Numbered from the stretch's first letter, positions 1-8,734 are shown. The stretch: DNA of 64,000 bases from Sphaerisporangium fuscum (GCF_018531465.1 NZ_JAHDTF010000041.1:1-64000), one strand, 5' to 3'. Translations and numbers: made by a program. Notes: generated by a model not told the origin, from the letters alone.

Positions 1-953
1 GCCGCACCATGCTCATGAACCTGGAGACCCTCGACTGGGACGACGAACTGCTGTCGTTCTTCGGCGTCCCCCGGGCCATGCTGCCGCAGATCACGCCCTC
101 GTCGTATCCCGACCTGTACGGCGTCACGCGGTCGGCCGGGCCGCTGCACGGCGAGGTGCCGCTGTCGGGAGACCTCGGCGACCAGCAGGCCGCCACCGTC
201 GGCCAGGTCTGCTTCTCCCCCGGCGAGGCCAAGAACACCTACGGCACCGGCAACTTCCTGCTGCTCAACACCGGCACCGAGCTGGTCCGCTCCAAGCACG
301 GCCTGCTCACCACCGTGGGCTACCAGTTCGGCGACGACAAGCCGGTCTACGCCCTGGAGGGCTCCATCGCGGTCACCGGATCGGCCGTCCAATGGCTGCG
401 CGACCAGCTCGGCATCATCTCCGGCGCCTCCCAGAGCGAGTCACTCGCCCGCCAGGTCGAGGACAACGGCGGCGTCTACTTCGTCCCGGCCTTCTCCGGC
501 CTGTTCGCCCCCTACTGGCGCTCGGACGCGCGCGGCGCCATCGTCGGGCTGTCCCGGTACAACACCAACGCGCACATCGCCCGGGCGGCACTGGAGGCCA
601 TCTGCTACCAGACGCGGGACGTCGTCGAGGCGATGCAGAACGACTCGGGCGCCCACATCGACGTGCTGCGGGTCGACGGCGGCGTGACCGCCAACGACCT
701 GTGCATGCAGATCCAGGCCGACGTCCTCGGCGTCCCGGTCTCCAAGCCCGTCGTCGCCGAGACCACCGCCCTCGGCGCCGCCTACGCCGCCGGCCTGGCG
801 GTCGGCTTCTGGAAGTCCACCGACGAGCTCAAGCGCAACTGGAACGAGGACAAGCGGTGGCGGCCGCAGTGGTCCCAGGAGCAGCGCGAGACCGGCTACG
901 CCGGCTGGAAGAAAGCCGTCGACCGCACCCTGAACTGGGTCGACGTCGAATAG
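1..953 (+). CDS. glpK: glycerol kinase, C-terminal part (5' end outside window)
   Basis: This is the carboxy-terminal 316 or so residues of an FGGY-family kinase of about 500 residues. The frame is open from the first base, so the start lies to the left. Glycerol kinase phosphorylates glycerol to sn-glycerol 3-phosphate with ATP in the cytoplasm. Visible family signatures are the RTMLMNLETLDWDDELL segment, the GDLGDQQAA loop, the NTYGTGNFLLLNTG phosphate-binding segment, and the late VDGGVTANDLCMQ motif of the second FGGY domain. The strong match to glycerol kinase rather than xylulokinase rests on the RTMLMNLETLDWD and SGLFAPYWR stretches. It is convergent with the beta-lactamase-like gene to the right. 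A hairpin-forming 29-base repeat begins 9 bases after its stop codon. Confidence 0.93.
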   Translation, partial: RTMLMNLETLDWDDELLSFFGVPRAMLPQITPSSYPDLYGVTRSAGPLHGEVPLSGDLGDQQAATVGQVCFSPGEAKNTYGTGNFLLLNTGTELVRSKHGLLTTVGYQFGDDKPVYALEGSIAVTGSAVQWLRDQLGIISGASQSESLARQVEDNGGVYFVPAFSGLFAPYWRSDARGAIVGLSRYNTNAHIARAALEAICYQTRDVVEAMQNDSGAHIDVLRVDGGVTANDLCMQIQADVLGVPVSKPVVAETTALGAAYAAGLAVGFWKSTDELKRNWNEDKRWRPQWSQEQRETGYAGWKKAVDRTLNWVDVE

Positions 954-961
954 CCGGGCCG

Positions 962-990
962 GCCGCCGTACAGCGGCGCCGGATCCGCCG
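962..990. repeat. 29-base intergenic hairpin repeat, copy 1
   Basis: These 29 bases match positions 42848-42876 at 28 of 29 bases. The first half is GCCGC and GCGGC arms around a short loop, and the second half contains GGCGCC and GGATCC palindromes. Both copies lie just after a stop codon on the + strand, here glpK and there a TetR gene. They may act as transcription terminators or be a small dispersed repeat family. Confidence 0.6.
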
Positions 991-1063
991 CCCTCCTTCC
1001 CGCCGCCAGGGCGCCGAAGACCGAGCACACCGGGGCGAAGCGGAAAGCCCCCGCCCCCGTGGG

Positions 1064-1924
1064 TCAGCGGGAGCGGAGGTGGTCGATGGCGGCTCGGGCT
1101 ATGGTGCCGATGGCGGCGTCGGCTCTCGGTTGCTGCCAGGCGGTGCTGATCGAGCGGGTGAAGACCGCGACGGCGTACCGGCCGCCGTCGGGGTACTCCA
1201 CGACGCCCACCTCGTTGCGGATCGTCGGCAGGGTGCCGGTCTTCCCGCTGACCACGACGTCGTCGTAGGGGAACCCGGACGACAGCCGGTGCGGCCACAC
1301 CTGCAGCGAGAGCAGGCGGCGGATCGCGGCGCACGACTCCGGCGTGGCGGCCTCGTCGCGCCACACCAGGCCGAGCAGCCGCGTCATCTCCCTGGCGGTG
1401 CTCCGGTTGGTGTTCACGGGGTCGAGCACCCGCAGCCCGCCGACCGTACGCGGGTCGAGCGGCTCGTTGAGGGCGGACACGTCGGCCGAAAGGAGCGCGA
1501 GCAGCCCCCGGGCGTCGTGCTCGATCCAGGTGCCCGGCAGCCCGAACGCCGCCAGCATGGCGTTGACCGCGTCGAGCCCCACCCTGGCCGCCACGACGTC
1601 CGCGGCGGTGTTGTCGCTCACCGCCATCATGAGATAGGCCAGGTCGCGCAGCGACAGGGTGGCCTCGTCGAGCATGACCGGCAGCCCCGTGGGGCCCTCG
1701 GTGCGGTCACCGGTCTTCACCCGGCACGGCTCCGCGGGGTCGAGGAGCCCGGCGTCGACCTGCCGGTAGAACTCCACCAGCAGCGGCAGCTTGAAGACCG
1801 ACGCCAGCACGACCGGGTCGTCGGGCCCGATCCCGATCTCGGAGCCGGTGTCGATGTCGACGACGTGCAGGGTGCCGGTGACGGCGGCCGTGCGGAAGAC
1901 GCCCTCCAGGTCGGGGGCCCTCAT
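1064..1924 (-). CDS. class A beta-lactamase-like serine hydrolase
   Basis: This 286-residue protein of the beta-lactamase2/class A fold carries the three active-site boxes of the family. They are S42-V-F-K45 (SxxK, nucleophile and general base), S103-D-N105 (SDN) and K228-T-G230 (KTG). The family acylates on the serine and hydrolyses beta-lactams or related amides. No signal peptide is visible: the protein begins MRAPDLEGVFRTAAVTGTL. A cytoplasmic location or a non-lactamase role is therefore possible. I could not confidently place the omega-loop glutamate that true class A enzymes use for deacylation. The start codon overlaps the LysR stop in an ATGA, so the two genes are translationally coupled. 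With the divergent PBP this suggests response to cell-wall stress or beta-lactams (inference). Confidence 0.82.
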   Translation of the reverse strand: MRAPDLEGVFRTAAVTGTLHVVDIDTGSEIGIGPDDPVVLASVFKLPLLVEFYRQVDAGLLDPAEPCRVKTGDRTEGPTGLPVMLDEATLSLRDLAYLMMAVSDNTAADVVAARVGLDAVNAMLAAFGLPGTWIEHDARGLLALLSADVSALNEPLDPRTVGGLRVLDPVNTNRSTAREMTRLLGLVWRDEAATPESCAAIRRLLSLQVWPHRLSSGFPYDDVVVSGKTGTLPTIRNEVGVVEYPDGGRYAVAVFTRSISTAWQQPRADAAIGTIARAAIDHLRSR

Positions 1925-2868
1925 GACAGCAGTCCCGAGGCCGGGCGCGGGGTGATCCTTCGGGTGCGCGCCACGCCGTCGTCGACCATGCCGCCATTCT
2001 CGCGCAGCACCCGGGCCGCGACCTCACAGAACTCCGCCAGCGCGTCGCCGGGACGCTGCCAGGCCGCCGAGACGCGCCAGGCGAGCGGGTCGCCGACGAG
2101 GGGGCGCCAGGCGACGCCCGGCTGCTCGGTGCGCGGGCCGAACGCGACCGCCGTACCGGACAGGACGAGCCCGAGGGTGAACTGGGGGTTCTGCCCCTGG
2201 TGCACCTCGGCGGGGACGAAGCCGTGGCGGCGGCACTCGGCCAGCGTCTCCTCGTGCAGGCCGGGCTCGCCGTCGCGCGGGAACAGGACGAGGTGCCGGG
2301 TGCCCAGGTCGGCGAGGTGCACCGACGAGAAGGCGGCGAGCGGGTCGCCCTCCGGGAGCAGCACGCCGGGGTGCTGGACGAGGACGGGGCCGAACTGGAG
2401 CCCGGGCGCGGTCACCGGATGGCGGACCAGGCCGCCGTCCAGGTTGCCCTCGGCCAGGGCCCTGACCTGGTCGGCCGTGCACATCTCGGTGAGCGCGGGG
2501 CGTACCTCCGGGCGGGCGTCGCGGAAGGCGGCCAGCAGCGCCGCGATGGCGGCCCCGCCGAGGTCGGGTGGCACGCCGACGCGCAGGCTCGCCGCGCCGT
2601 CCCCCGCCGCGCGCGCCATCAGCTCGCGGACGCGGTCGACGCGGGCGACGATCTCGCGGGCCTCGACCAGCAGGATCCTGCCCGGTTCGGTGAGCCGCAC
2701 CTGGCGCCCGGAGCGGTCGAACAGCCGCACGCCGAGCTCCTCCTCCAGCCGCTTGATGCGCTGGCTCAGGGGCGGCTGCGCCATGCCGAGCCGGGCCGCC
2801 GCGTGGCCGAAGTGAAGTTCCTCGGCGACCACGGTGAAGTAGTAGAGGTGCCGTACCAGGTCCATCAC
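1921..2868 (-). CDS. LysR-family transcriptional regulator
   Basis: A 315-residue LysR-type regulator. The amino-terminal winged helix-turn-helix (about residues 5-62) contains the typical FxxVAEELHFGHAAARLGMAQ and PPLSQRIKRLEEELG stretches. It is followed by a two-lobed effector-binding domain starting around residue 90. LysR proteins bind DNA as tetramers and usually autoregulate while controlling a neighbouring gene. Here the gene shares an operon with the beta-lactamase-like gene (4-base overlap) and diverges from the PBP-like gene, so both are likely targets. Two adjacent ATG codons (2868 and 2865) could serve as start. The upstream 99-base spacer carries an AT-rich dyad suited to LysR binding. 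Confidence 0.92.
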   Translation of the reverse strand: MMDLVRHLYYFTVVAEELHFGHAAARLGMAQPPLSQRIKRLEEELGVRLFDRSGRQVRLTEPGRILLVEAREIVARVDRVRELMARAAGDGAASLRVGVPPDLGGAAIAALLAAFRDARPEVRPALTEMCTADQVRALAEGNLDGGLVRHPVTAPGLQFGPVLVQHPGVLLPEGDPLAAFSSVHLADLGTRHLVLFPRDGEPGLHEETLAECRRHGFVPAEVHQGQNPQFTLGLVLSGTAVAFGPRTEQPGVAWRPLVGDPLAWRVSAAWQRPGDALAEFCEVAARVLRENGGMVDDGVARTRRITPRPASGLLS

Positions 2869-2879
2869 CAGCGACTATA

Positions 2880-2919
2880 TCCAAAAAGCTATCGGTTCAC
2901 GCTTTATATCAATATTGGA
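2880..2919. promoter_or_regulatory. AT-rich dyad between divergent LysR and PBP genes
   Basis: Within the short divergent spacer there is an inverted repeat AAAGC (2885-2889) and GCTTT (2901-2905) separated by 11 bases. Outer TCCAA (2880-2884) and TTGGA (2915-2919) arms flank it. The 11-base spacing fits the T-N11-A pattern of LysR sites. The AT content contrasts strongly with the flanking genes, as expected for two back-to-back promoters. Binding is inferred, not shown. Confidence 0.5.
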
Positions 2920-2967
2920 CAGGCAATCGCCAGGTCTGCTGTCCTGCTCCTGATCGAAGGGGGACAG

Positions 2968-4512
2968 ATGAAGAAGCGGACAGCCGTGCTGGCGGGGATC
3001 CTGGTGCCGCTCGTCGTGGCGGGTGGGGTGGTGTACGCCCTGCGCACCGAGGGGTCGGCCGAGGCGACGGCCGCCGAGTACCTCCAGGCGTGGTCGAAGG
3101 GGGACTATCCGGCCATGCGCGGCCTCGTGGCGGACGCGCCGGGCGACTTCGAGCGGTGGTACAAGGGATTCCACGACGACCTCAAGCTGACGTCGGCGAG
3201 CTTCACACCGGAGGCGGCGCACGAGGGGGACGGCGCCACGACGGTGGACTTCCGGGCCGAGCTGCGGGGGCCCGTCGACTTCGGCTACACCGGCACGCTG
3301 CGGCTGGTCGAGCGCGGCCACCGCTGGCAGGTGGCCTTCTCGCCCTCGGTGATCCACCGCGACCTCAAGCAGGGCACCCGATTCAAGGTCACCCAGGTGC
3401 CGGCCGAGTCGGCGCCGATCCTCGCCGCCGACGGCACGCGGCTCGACGTCCCGTCGTCGCCCGGATCGGTGCTGCAGCTGGTGGAGGGGCTCAAGCAGCA
3501 GTACGGCCCGCGGCTGCTCGGCAAGCCTTCGGCGCGGGTCGACATCGTCAAGGACGGCAAGGTCGTCACGACCGTGGCGAGGGGGGCGAGGGTCCCCGGT
3601 CAGCCGCTGCGCACGACCATCGACCTGCGGGTTCACCGCGCGGGGGCGCAGGCGATGGAGAAGATCACCAAGCCGGCCTCGCTGGTGGCGCTGCGCCCCT
3701 CGACCGGCGAGGTGCTGGCCGTCGTCAACCGGCCGGGCGGCTTCAACCGGGCCCTGCTCGGCAAGTACCCACCGGGCTCGACATTCAAGATCGTCACCGC
3801 CTCGGCGCTGGTCGCCGGCGGCATGGCCCCGGACGACATGGTGAACTGCCCGCCGCAGCAGACCATCGGCGGGTTCGCGTTCCACAACGCCGAGTTCCAC
3901 GACTACGGGCGGCTGTCGTTCCGGGACGCCTTCGCGCACTCGTGCAACACCACCTTCGGCGGCCTGGCGGTGGACAAGCTCGGACGAGCCCGGCTCGCCG
4001 AGGTGGCGCACGGCTTCGGGTTCGGCGCCCCGATCGCGCCGGGGGTGCCCGCCGTCCGCGCCGACTTCCCCGACCCGCACGACGACACCGACCTCGCCTC
4101 GGCGGCCATCGGACAGGGACGGGTGCTCGCCAGCCCGCTCAACATGGCCGCCGTGGCCGGCGCCATCGTCGCCGGCACCTGGCGCCAGCCCCGGATGGTG
4201 CCGCAGTCGCTGGTCCCGGCGGGCGGCACCGCCCCGCGCGTCCTGGAGCCCGCCGTGGTACGCGCGCTGCGCACGCTCATGCCGGCCGTGGTCAGCGAGG
4301 GTACGGCCCGCGGGATCTCCTTCCCCGCCGGTACGGCCGGCAAGACCGGGACCGCCGAGTACGGGTCGGGCGACAACCCGCCGACCCATTCGTGGTTCAT
4401 CGGCTACCACAGGGACCTGGCGTTCGCGGTCATCGTCGAGGGCGGTGGCACGGGCGCGGCGGTCGCGGCGCCCGTCGCCGCCCGCTTCCTGAGCGGCGTC
4501 GCCACCGGGTGA
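2968..4512 (+). CDS. penicillin-binding protein, MecA-like NTF2 domain plus transpeptidase
   Basis: A 514-residue class B-type PBP that cross-links peptidoglycan outside the membrane. The order is one amino-terminal membrane anchor (about residues 5-25), an NTF2-like MecA_N domain (about 30-140), a dimerisation/linker region, then a transpeptidase domain. Catalytic boxes are S271-T-F-K274, S325-C-N327 and K459-T-G-T462. I chose ATG 2968 because AAGGGGGA lies a few bases upstream and the protein then begins with a proper membrane anchor. The open frame extends further left but is out of keeping with the domain. The combination of MecA_N and transpeptidase domains is that of PBP2a-like, often low-affinity, enzymes. 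Divergence from a LysR/beta-lactamase pair suggests a lactam-response locus. Resistance itself cannot be read from the sequence. Confidence 0.92.
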   Translation: MKKRTAVLAGILVPLVVAGGVVYALRTEGSAEATAAEYLQAWSKGDYPAMRGLVADAPGDFERWYKGFHDDLKLTSASFTPEAAHEGDGATTVDFRAELRGPVDFGYTGTLRLVERGHRWQVAFSPSVIHRDLKQGTRFKVTQVPAESAPILAADGTRLDVPSSPGSVLQLVEGLKQQYGPRLLGKPSARVDIVKDGKVVTTVARGARVPGQPLRTTIDLRVHRAGAQAMEKITKPASLVALRPSTGEVLAVVNRPGGFNRALLGKYPPGSTFKIVTASALVAGGMAPDDMVNCPPQQTIGGFAFHNAEFHDYGRLSFRDAFAHSCNTTFGGLAVDKLGRARLAEVAHGFGFGAPIAPGVPAVRADFPDPHDDTDLASAAIGQGRVLASPLNMAAVAGAIVAGTWRQPRMVPQSLVPAGGTAPRVLEPAVVRALRTLMPAVVSEGTARGISFPAGTAGKTGTAEYGSGDNPPTHSWFIGYHRDLAFAVIVEGGGTGAAVAAPVAARFLSGVATG

Positions 4513-4550
4513 GATCCGTTCGGTCCGCGCGGGACGGACGACCGGCCGTA

Positions 4551-4581
4551 CCCGCCGGAATGCGCCGAGGCGCCCGGCGGG
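4551..4581. terminator. stem-loop between convergent genes
   Basis: CCCGCCGG (4551-4558) pairs with CCGGCGGG (4574-4581), with an inner GCGCC/GGCGC stem closed by a GA loop. It sits between the convergent PBP and hemerythrin genes and could end transcription from either side. There is no T-run, which is common in high-GC actinobacteria. Confidence 0.5.
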
Positions 4582-4614
4582 AGGTCCGGGACGCCTGCGG
4601 CGAGGCGGCCGCGC

Positions 4615-5190
4615 TCAGTGGCGGGCGCGGCCGGTGACCAGATCGCGGATGCGGTCCGCGGTGCCCACGAAGGGGCTGGTGGCCTTCAGCACTCCCGGCG
4701 TCGGCGGCGTGTGCGGGTGCGGGCGGGTCGGAGCCATGCGCTTGGCCCGCTCGATCTTCGTGCCCAGCTCCACGGCGCGCTCGGGATGGATGACCAGCCG
4801 CAGTTCGGGGAAGACCTGCTCCTCCTCGAACGCGATGTGCTCGCGGGCGTCGTTGATGAAGCCCGTCAGCATCTCTTCGTACCGGAACTCACCCGGCTCG
4901 AAGTCGATCAGGTCGTTGAGCTTGAACTTCGCCCTCTGCTCCTGCCTGATGGCATGGTCGGCCAGCTCGTTGCCGTTCGGGACGAGCTCGCGGACCGTCG
5001 GCCAGAAGTACTGCTCCTCCACCGCCTCGTGCTTGGACAGCAGGGTGATGAGATGGTTCACCCGGTACTTGCGGGCACTGGCCCGCTGCGACTCGGTCAG
5101 GCCGGTCGTGGGCGGCCCTCCCTCCAGTTCCAGCAGCAGGCGCTTGGCCTCCTGGTGGTCCCGTTCCAGAACTTCGAACACGTTCGCCAT
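4615..5190 (-). CDS. hemerythrin-domain protein
   Basis: A 191-residue protein with an amino-terminal four-helix hemerythrin HHE-type domain (about residues 1-135) that would bind a diiron centre. Metal-ligand motifs are the early H-x-x-A at DHQEAKRL, the HEAVEEQYFWP segment and the later REHIAFEEEQVFPEL segment. These supply the His and Glu ligands. The last 50 residues are a proline-rich, basic tail (TRPHPHTPPTPG). Such proteins are linked to oxygen, nitric oxide or redox sensing in actinobacteria. The precise role here is unknown. The gene stands alone and is convergent with the PBP gene. It is divergent from the WGR protein gene, with a 137-base spacer. Confidence 0.88.
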   Translation of the reverse strand: MANVFEVLERDHQEAKRLLLELEGGPPTTGLTESQRASARKYRVNHLITLLSKHEAVEEQYFWPTVRELVPNGNELADHAIRQEQRAKFKLNDLIDFEPGEFRYEEMLTGFINDAREHIAFEEEQVFPELRLVIHPERAVELGTKIERAKRMAPTRPHPHTPPTPGVLKATSPFVGTADRIRDLVTGRARH

Positions 5191-5327
5191 GGCGTGCCTC
5201 CAATGCCCGTGGCGGCGCCCCCTCCTCTGGGCGTTGCCAGCGTCGCCCCAGGTAAACGGGCTGATGCTGATTTGTCGGACATCTCCATTACGCTCGCGGG
5301 CATTCGATCAAGGAAGGGAAGCCGGGC

Positions 5328-6755
5328 ATGGCGCCGCAGAGCACGTATCTGGAGCTGTCCGAGGACGCCGGGAGCGCGCACAAGTTCTACGAGGTGGTGG
5401 TCGCCGGTTCCCAGGTGACCATCACCTACGGCCGCATCGGCGAGCAGGGGCAGACCAAGGTGGCGGCCTTCACCAGCCCGGAGAAGGCCGAGGCGGCCGC
5501 CGCCAAGAAGATCGCCGAGAAGGTCCGCAAAGGGTACGCCCCCGCCGTCCGTGGGGTGCGGCAGCGCCGGGCCGTCACCCGGCGGACGATGGTCAGCACC
5601 CGCTCCACGGCCAGCCAGGCGCCGGTGCTGTGGCGGTTCGCCAGCGGCGCGGCCGCGTTCGGCATCTTCGTCGACCAGGAGCGCTGCTGGGTCGGCAACC
5701 AGAACGGCGACGTCTACACCGTCACCCACGACGGCACCGTCACCGGCCGCATCCGGCTCCCCGACGGCGTGAAGTGCATCGTCGCCGACGACTTCTGGAT
5801 CTACGCCGGCGCCGACGACGGCAAGGTGTACGACCTGAGCGGCAAGGTGCCCAGGGTCGCCTACGAGATCGCCGAGGACGTCGACATCTACTGGCTCGAC
5901 ATTCACGACGGCGTGCTCGGCGTCTCCGACCGCGACGGGCGGATCACCACGATCGACCACGAGGACGAGTTCCAGTGGGCCCGCAAGGGCGAGGGGAGCG
6001 CCGCCTGGATGGTGCGCTGCGACGCCGACGCCGTCTACCACGGCCACTCGCGGGGCGTCGCCCGCTACGACGCCTCCGACGGCGCGCCGGTCTGGCAGTC
6101 CCGGGTGGACGGCCAGGTGCTGTTCGGCTGGCAGGAGCGGCACGCGGTCTACGCGGGTACCAGCCACAACGCCGTCTACCGGCTGCGCAAGGACGACGGC
6201 CGCGTCGAGGCCGTGTACCGCTGCGACGGCGCCGTCTTCTCCTGCGCCTCGGCGCCCGACGGGCGCTACGTCTTCGCGGGCGACAACCACTCGTCGATCT
6301 ACTGCTTCGACCAGAGCGGCGAGCGGCTGTGGAAGCTCGGCACCGGCTGCGGCTCGGCCTTCTCGATGCAGTTCCTGGACGACCGCCTGTACGTCGTCAC
6401 CACCAACGGCACCCTGGCCTGCATCGACGCCGGCCAGGAGGCGATCAGGGCCGCCCAGGGCGGCTCGGTCCCCGAGCCCGTGGACGTCAAGGCCGCCGCC
6501 GGGCTGGCCGTCGTCGAGCCGTCCGCCGTCCTGGAGAGCACCAGCCTGGCCGACGACGGCATCGTCGTGGAGTGCGTCCGCGAGGGCGACCGCCTGCGCG
6601 TCCGCGTGCTCAGCCCCGGCTACGACCCGCAGTGGAACGTGCAGTTCCCCAAGGGCGTCCGCGAGGCGGGGGCGCGGTACCTGGTGGAGGGCGTCCGCTC
6701 CTCCGCCCGCGGCGGCTTCTACCGTGCGTACGGCGAGATCAAGCGCCTGCTGTGA
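5328..6755 (+). CDS. WGR domain plus PQQ-like beta-propeller protein
   Basis: A 475-residue cytoplasmic-looking protein without signal peptide. Residues 1-75 form a WGR domain, with the ITYGRIGEQGQTKV signature in place of the canonical W-G-R. WGR domains bind nucleic acid ends in PARP-like proteins. Residues of about 100-390 form a PQQ/quinoprotein-type beta-propeller. Its blades repeat patterns such as VYTVTHDGTVTGRI, VYDLSGKVP and SIYCFDQSGERLWKLGTG. The carboxy-terminal 85 residues form a separate small domain. The propeller is likely a binding scaffold, as no catalytic residues are recognisable. The start ATG 5328 follows AAGGAAGGGAAGCC at reasonable distance. Confidence 0.85.
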   Translation: MAPQSTYLELSEDAGSAHKFYEVVVAGSQVTITYGRIGEQGQTKVAAFTSPEKAEAAAAKKIAEKVRKGYAPAVRGVRQRRAVTRRTMVSTRSTASQAPVLWRFASGAAAFGIFVDQERCWVGNQNGDVYTVTHDGTVTGRIRLPDGVKCIVADDFWIYAGADDGKVYDLSGKVPRVAYEIAEDVDIYWLDIHDGVLGVSDRDGRITTIDHEDEFQWARKGEGSAAWMVRCDADAVYHGHSRGVARYDASDGAPVWQSRVDGQVLFGWQERHAVYAGTSHNAVYRLRKDDGRVEAVYRCDGAVFSCASAPDGRYVFAGDNHSSIYCFDQSGERLWKLGTGCGSAFSMQFLDDRLYVVTTNGTLACIDAGQEAIRAAQGGSVPEPVDVKAAAGLAVVEPSAVLESTSLADDGIVVECVREGDRLRVRVLSPGYDPQWNVQFPKGVREAGARYLVEGVRSSARGGFYRAYGEIKRLL

Positions 6756-6762
6756 CCTTCCG

Positions 6763-7632
6763 TCAGCCCTTCTCCGAGCCCTCGTTCGCGCCGCGGATGA
6801 AGTAGCGCTGGAAGACGACGAAGAGGATCGCGACAGGGATCGTCGCGAGTGCCGCCGCGCCGAGCTTCAGCGGGTACTGGGTCCCCCCGCCCAGCGACCC
6901 GCTGACCAGGTCGGCCAGCCCCCGCGGCAGGGTGAACAGCTGCGGGCTCTGCACGGCCACCAGGCTGTGCGGGAACTCGTTCCAGGTCCCCTGGAAGGTG
7001 AGGATCGTCAAGGTGATGAGCGCGGGGCGCGCCATGGGCAGCACGACCGACCAGAAGGTACGGAACACCCCCGCGCCGTCGATGCGCGCCGCCTCCTCCA
7101 CACTCACCGGGATCGACTCGAAGAACTGCTTCATGATGAAGATCCCGGTCGCGTCCACGATCAGCGGCAGGATCAGCCCCATGTAGCTGTCGTAGATGCC
7201 CAGCTGCTTCAGCACCAGGAACTTCGGGATGAACAGCACGACCGGGGGGACCGCCATCACCGTGATGATCGCGGAGAACATCACCCGCCGGCCCCGGAAA
7301 CGCAGCCGCGCGAGGGCGTACCCGGCGAGGGAGCAGAGGAAGACCCGGGCGACGGTGACGACCACCGTCACCAGGACCGAGTTGCCCAGCCAGAGCGGCA
7401 GATCCGTGCCGAGGAACACCCGCTCGTAGCTCGCGAACGACAGCGGGCCCGGTACCGGCGACAGCGGATGGGCCGCCGCGTCCGGCTCGGTCTTGAGCGA
7501 GTTCGCGACCTGGATCACGAACGGGTACAGGAAGACCAGCGAGAAGAAGACGAGCACCGCGTAGCCGGCGAAGGTCGAGACCAGCCCGTGGCCCTCTCCC
7601 GGACGGCGGACCGGCTGTGTTCTGACCGACAT
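6763..7632 (-). CDS. sugar ABC transporter permease, MalG type
   Basis: A 289-residue inner-membrane subunit of a carbohydrate importer, with six predicted membrane segments. The cytoplasmic EAA loop is clear (EEAARIDGAGVFRTFWSVVLP, near residue 190) and contacts the ATPase. The end TQYPLKLGAAALATIPVAILFVVFQRYF is typical of MalG-type permeases. The start is preceded by AGGAG at 8-base spacing and lies one base after the stop of the MalF-type gene, so the two are co-translated. No ATP-binding subunit is encoded in the operon. These systems commonly borrow a shared MsiK-like ATPase encoded elsewhere (established for actinobacteria, inferred here). Confidence 0.93.
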   Translation of the reverse strand: MSVRTQPVRRPGEGHGLVSTFAGYAVLVFFSLVFLYPFVIQVANSLKTEPDAAAHPLSPVPGPLSFASYERVFLGTDLPLWLGNSVLVTVVVTVARVFLCSLAGYALARLRFRGRRVMFSAIITVMAVPPVVLFIPKFLVLKQLGIYDSYMGLILPLIVDATGIFIMKQFFESIPVSVEEAARIDGAGVFRTFWSVVLPMARPALITLTILTFQGTWNEFPHSLVAVQSPQLFTLPRGLADLVSGSLGGGTQYPLKLGAAALATIPVAILFVVFQRYFIRGANEGSEKG

Positions 7633-7633
7633 T

Positions 7634-8734
7634 TCACGAACTCCTCTGGACGCGCGCGGCGCGACCGCCGTCCACGGAGCGGTCGCGGATCACCCGGCGC
7701 TGGATCAGCGTCAGCACCACGATGAGCAGGAACAGCACGAACGAGATCGCCGTCCCCGAGCCGTAGTCGAAGTTCCGGAAGGCCGTCCGGTACGACAGGT
7801 AGGCGGGCGTCAGCGTGGTCTTGGCAGGGTTTCCCTGGCTCATCACGTAGACCTGGTCGAACACCTGCCAGGTGGAGATCAGGCCGAGCGTCAGCACCAG
7901 GAAGAGGGTCGGCCTGAGCAGCGGCAGCGTCACGTACCGGAAGCGCTGCCAGCGGCCGGCCCCGTCCAGCAGGCTCGCCTCCTCCAGGGTGACCGGGATG
8001 TCCTGCAGCGCGGCCAGGAACATCAGCATGAACGTCCCGGACGTCGTCCAGATCACCAGCATGATGATCGTGCACATGGCCACGCTCGGCCCCGCCAGCC
8101 ACTCCCACCACGACAGCCCGAACGGGCCGCCGCCGGTCAGCGCGGCGGGCGGGTGCTGCGGATCCACCAGTCCGAGGCCGCCGAGCAGCAGGTGCAGCAG
8201 GCCGCGGGAGTCGGAGAACCATTCCGGCCCCTTGATCCCGAACAGCCCGAGCAGGCTCCCGACGGCCCCGGAGTTGGCGAAGATGAACAGGAAGACGACG
8301 CTGATGGCCACCGAGCTGGTCACCGACGGGAAGAAGAAGGCGCTGCGGAAGAACGTCTTACCCTTCAGCATCCGCCCGTTGACGATCAGCGCGAGCCCGA
8401 GCGCCAGCGCCGTCTGCACGGGCACCACGATCGCCACGTAGTACATGTTGTTGCGGATGCTCGTCATGAAGTCCTGGCGTGCCAGGTCGTCCTGGGTGAA
8501 CAGCCGCGTGTAGTTGTCCAGCCCGACGAACGGCACCTTCCCGGTGAACGGGCTGCCCTGGCCGTTCCACGAGGTCAGGCTCACCCACAACGCCATGAGG
8601 ATCGGCAGCAACAGGAACAGGCCGAGGATCAGCACCACGGGTGCCAGGAACAGCCACCCCGCCAGATTCTCCCTACCGGCCCCCGGCCCCCGCCCAGCCC
8701 TGGACGAGACCTCCACCTTCACACCTTCCTTCAT
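7634..8734 (-). CDS. sugar ABC transporter permease, MalF type
   Basis: A permease of about 366 residues that pairs with the MalG-type subunit. It has an amino-terminal basic segment, then WLFLAPVVLILGLFLLLPILMALWVSL as first membrane helix. There is a periplasmic-side insertion (about residues 150-200), and an EAA loop LEEASLLDGAGRWQRFRYVTLP. The start is uncertain. ATG 8734 is used here, but GTG 8716 has a better-placed AAGGAAGG and would shorten the protein by six residues. A further upstream in-frame start at 8776 is also possible. It lies in the operon lacI, binding protein, this gene, MalG type. Confidence 0.92.
   Translation of the reverse strand: MKEGVKVEVSSRAGRGPGAGRENLAGWLFLAPVVLILGLFLLLPILMALWVSLTSWNGQGSPFTGKVPFVGLDNYTRLFTQDDLARQDFMTSIRNNMYYVAIVVPVQTALALGLALIVNGRMLKGKTFFRSAFFFPSVTSSVAISVVFLFIFANSGAVGSLLGLFGIKGPEWFSDSRGLLHLLLGGLGLVDPQHPPAALTGGGPFGLSWWEWLAGPSVAMCTIIMLVIWTTSGTFMLMFLAALQDIPVTLEEASLLDGAGRWQRFRYVTLPLLRPTLFLVLTLGLISTWQVFDQVYVMSQGNPAKTTLTPAYLSYRTAFRNFDYGSGTAISFVLFLLIVVLTLIQRRVIRDRSVDGGRAARVQRSS

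Noticed and set aside
2200..2967. 256-residue amino-terminal extension of the PBP-like protein
   Set aside because: It overlaps the LysR gene antisense, lacks domain sense, and ATG 2968 has an excellent ribosome site and gives a normal membrane anchor.
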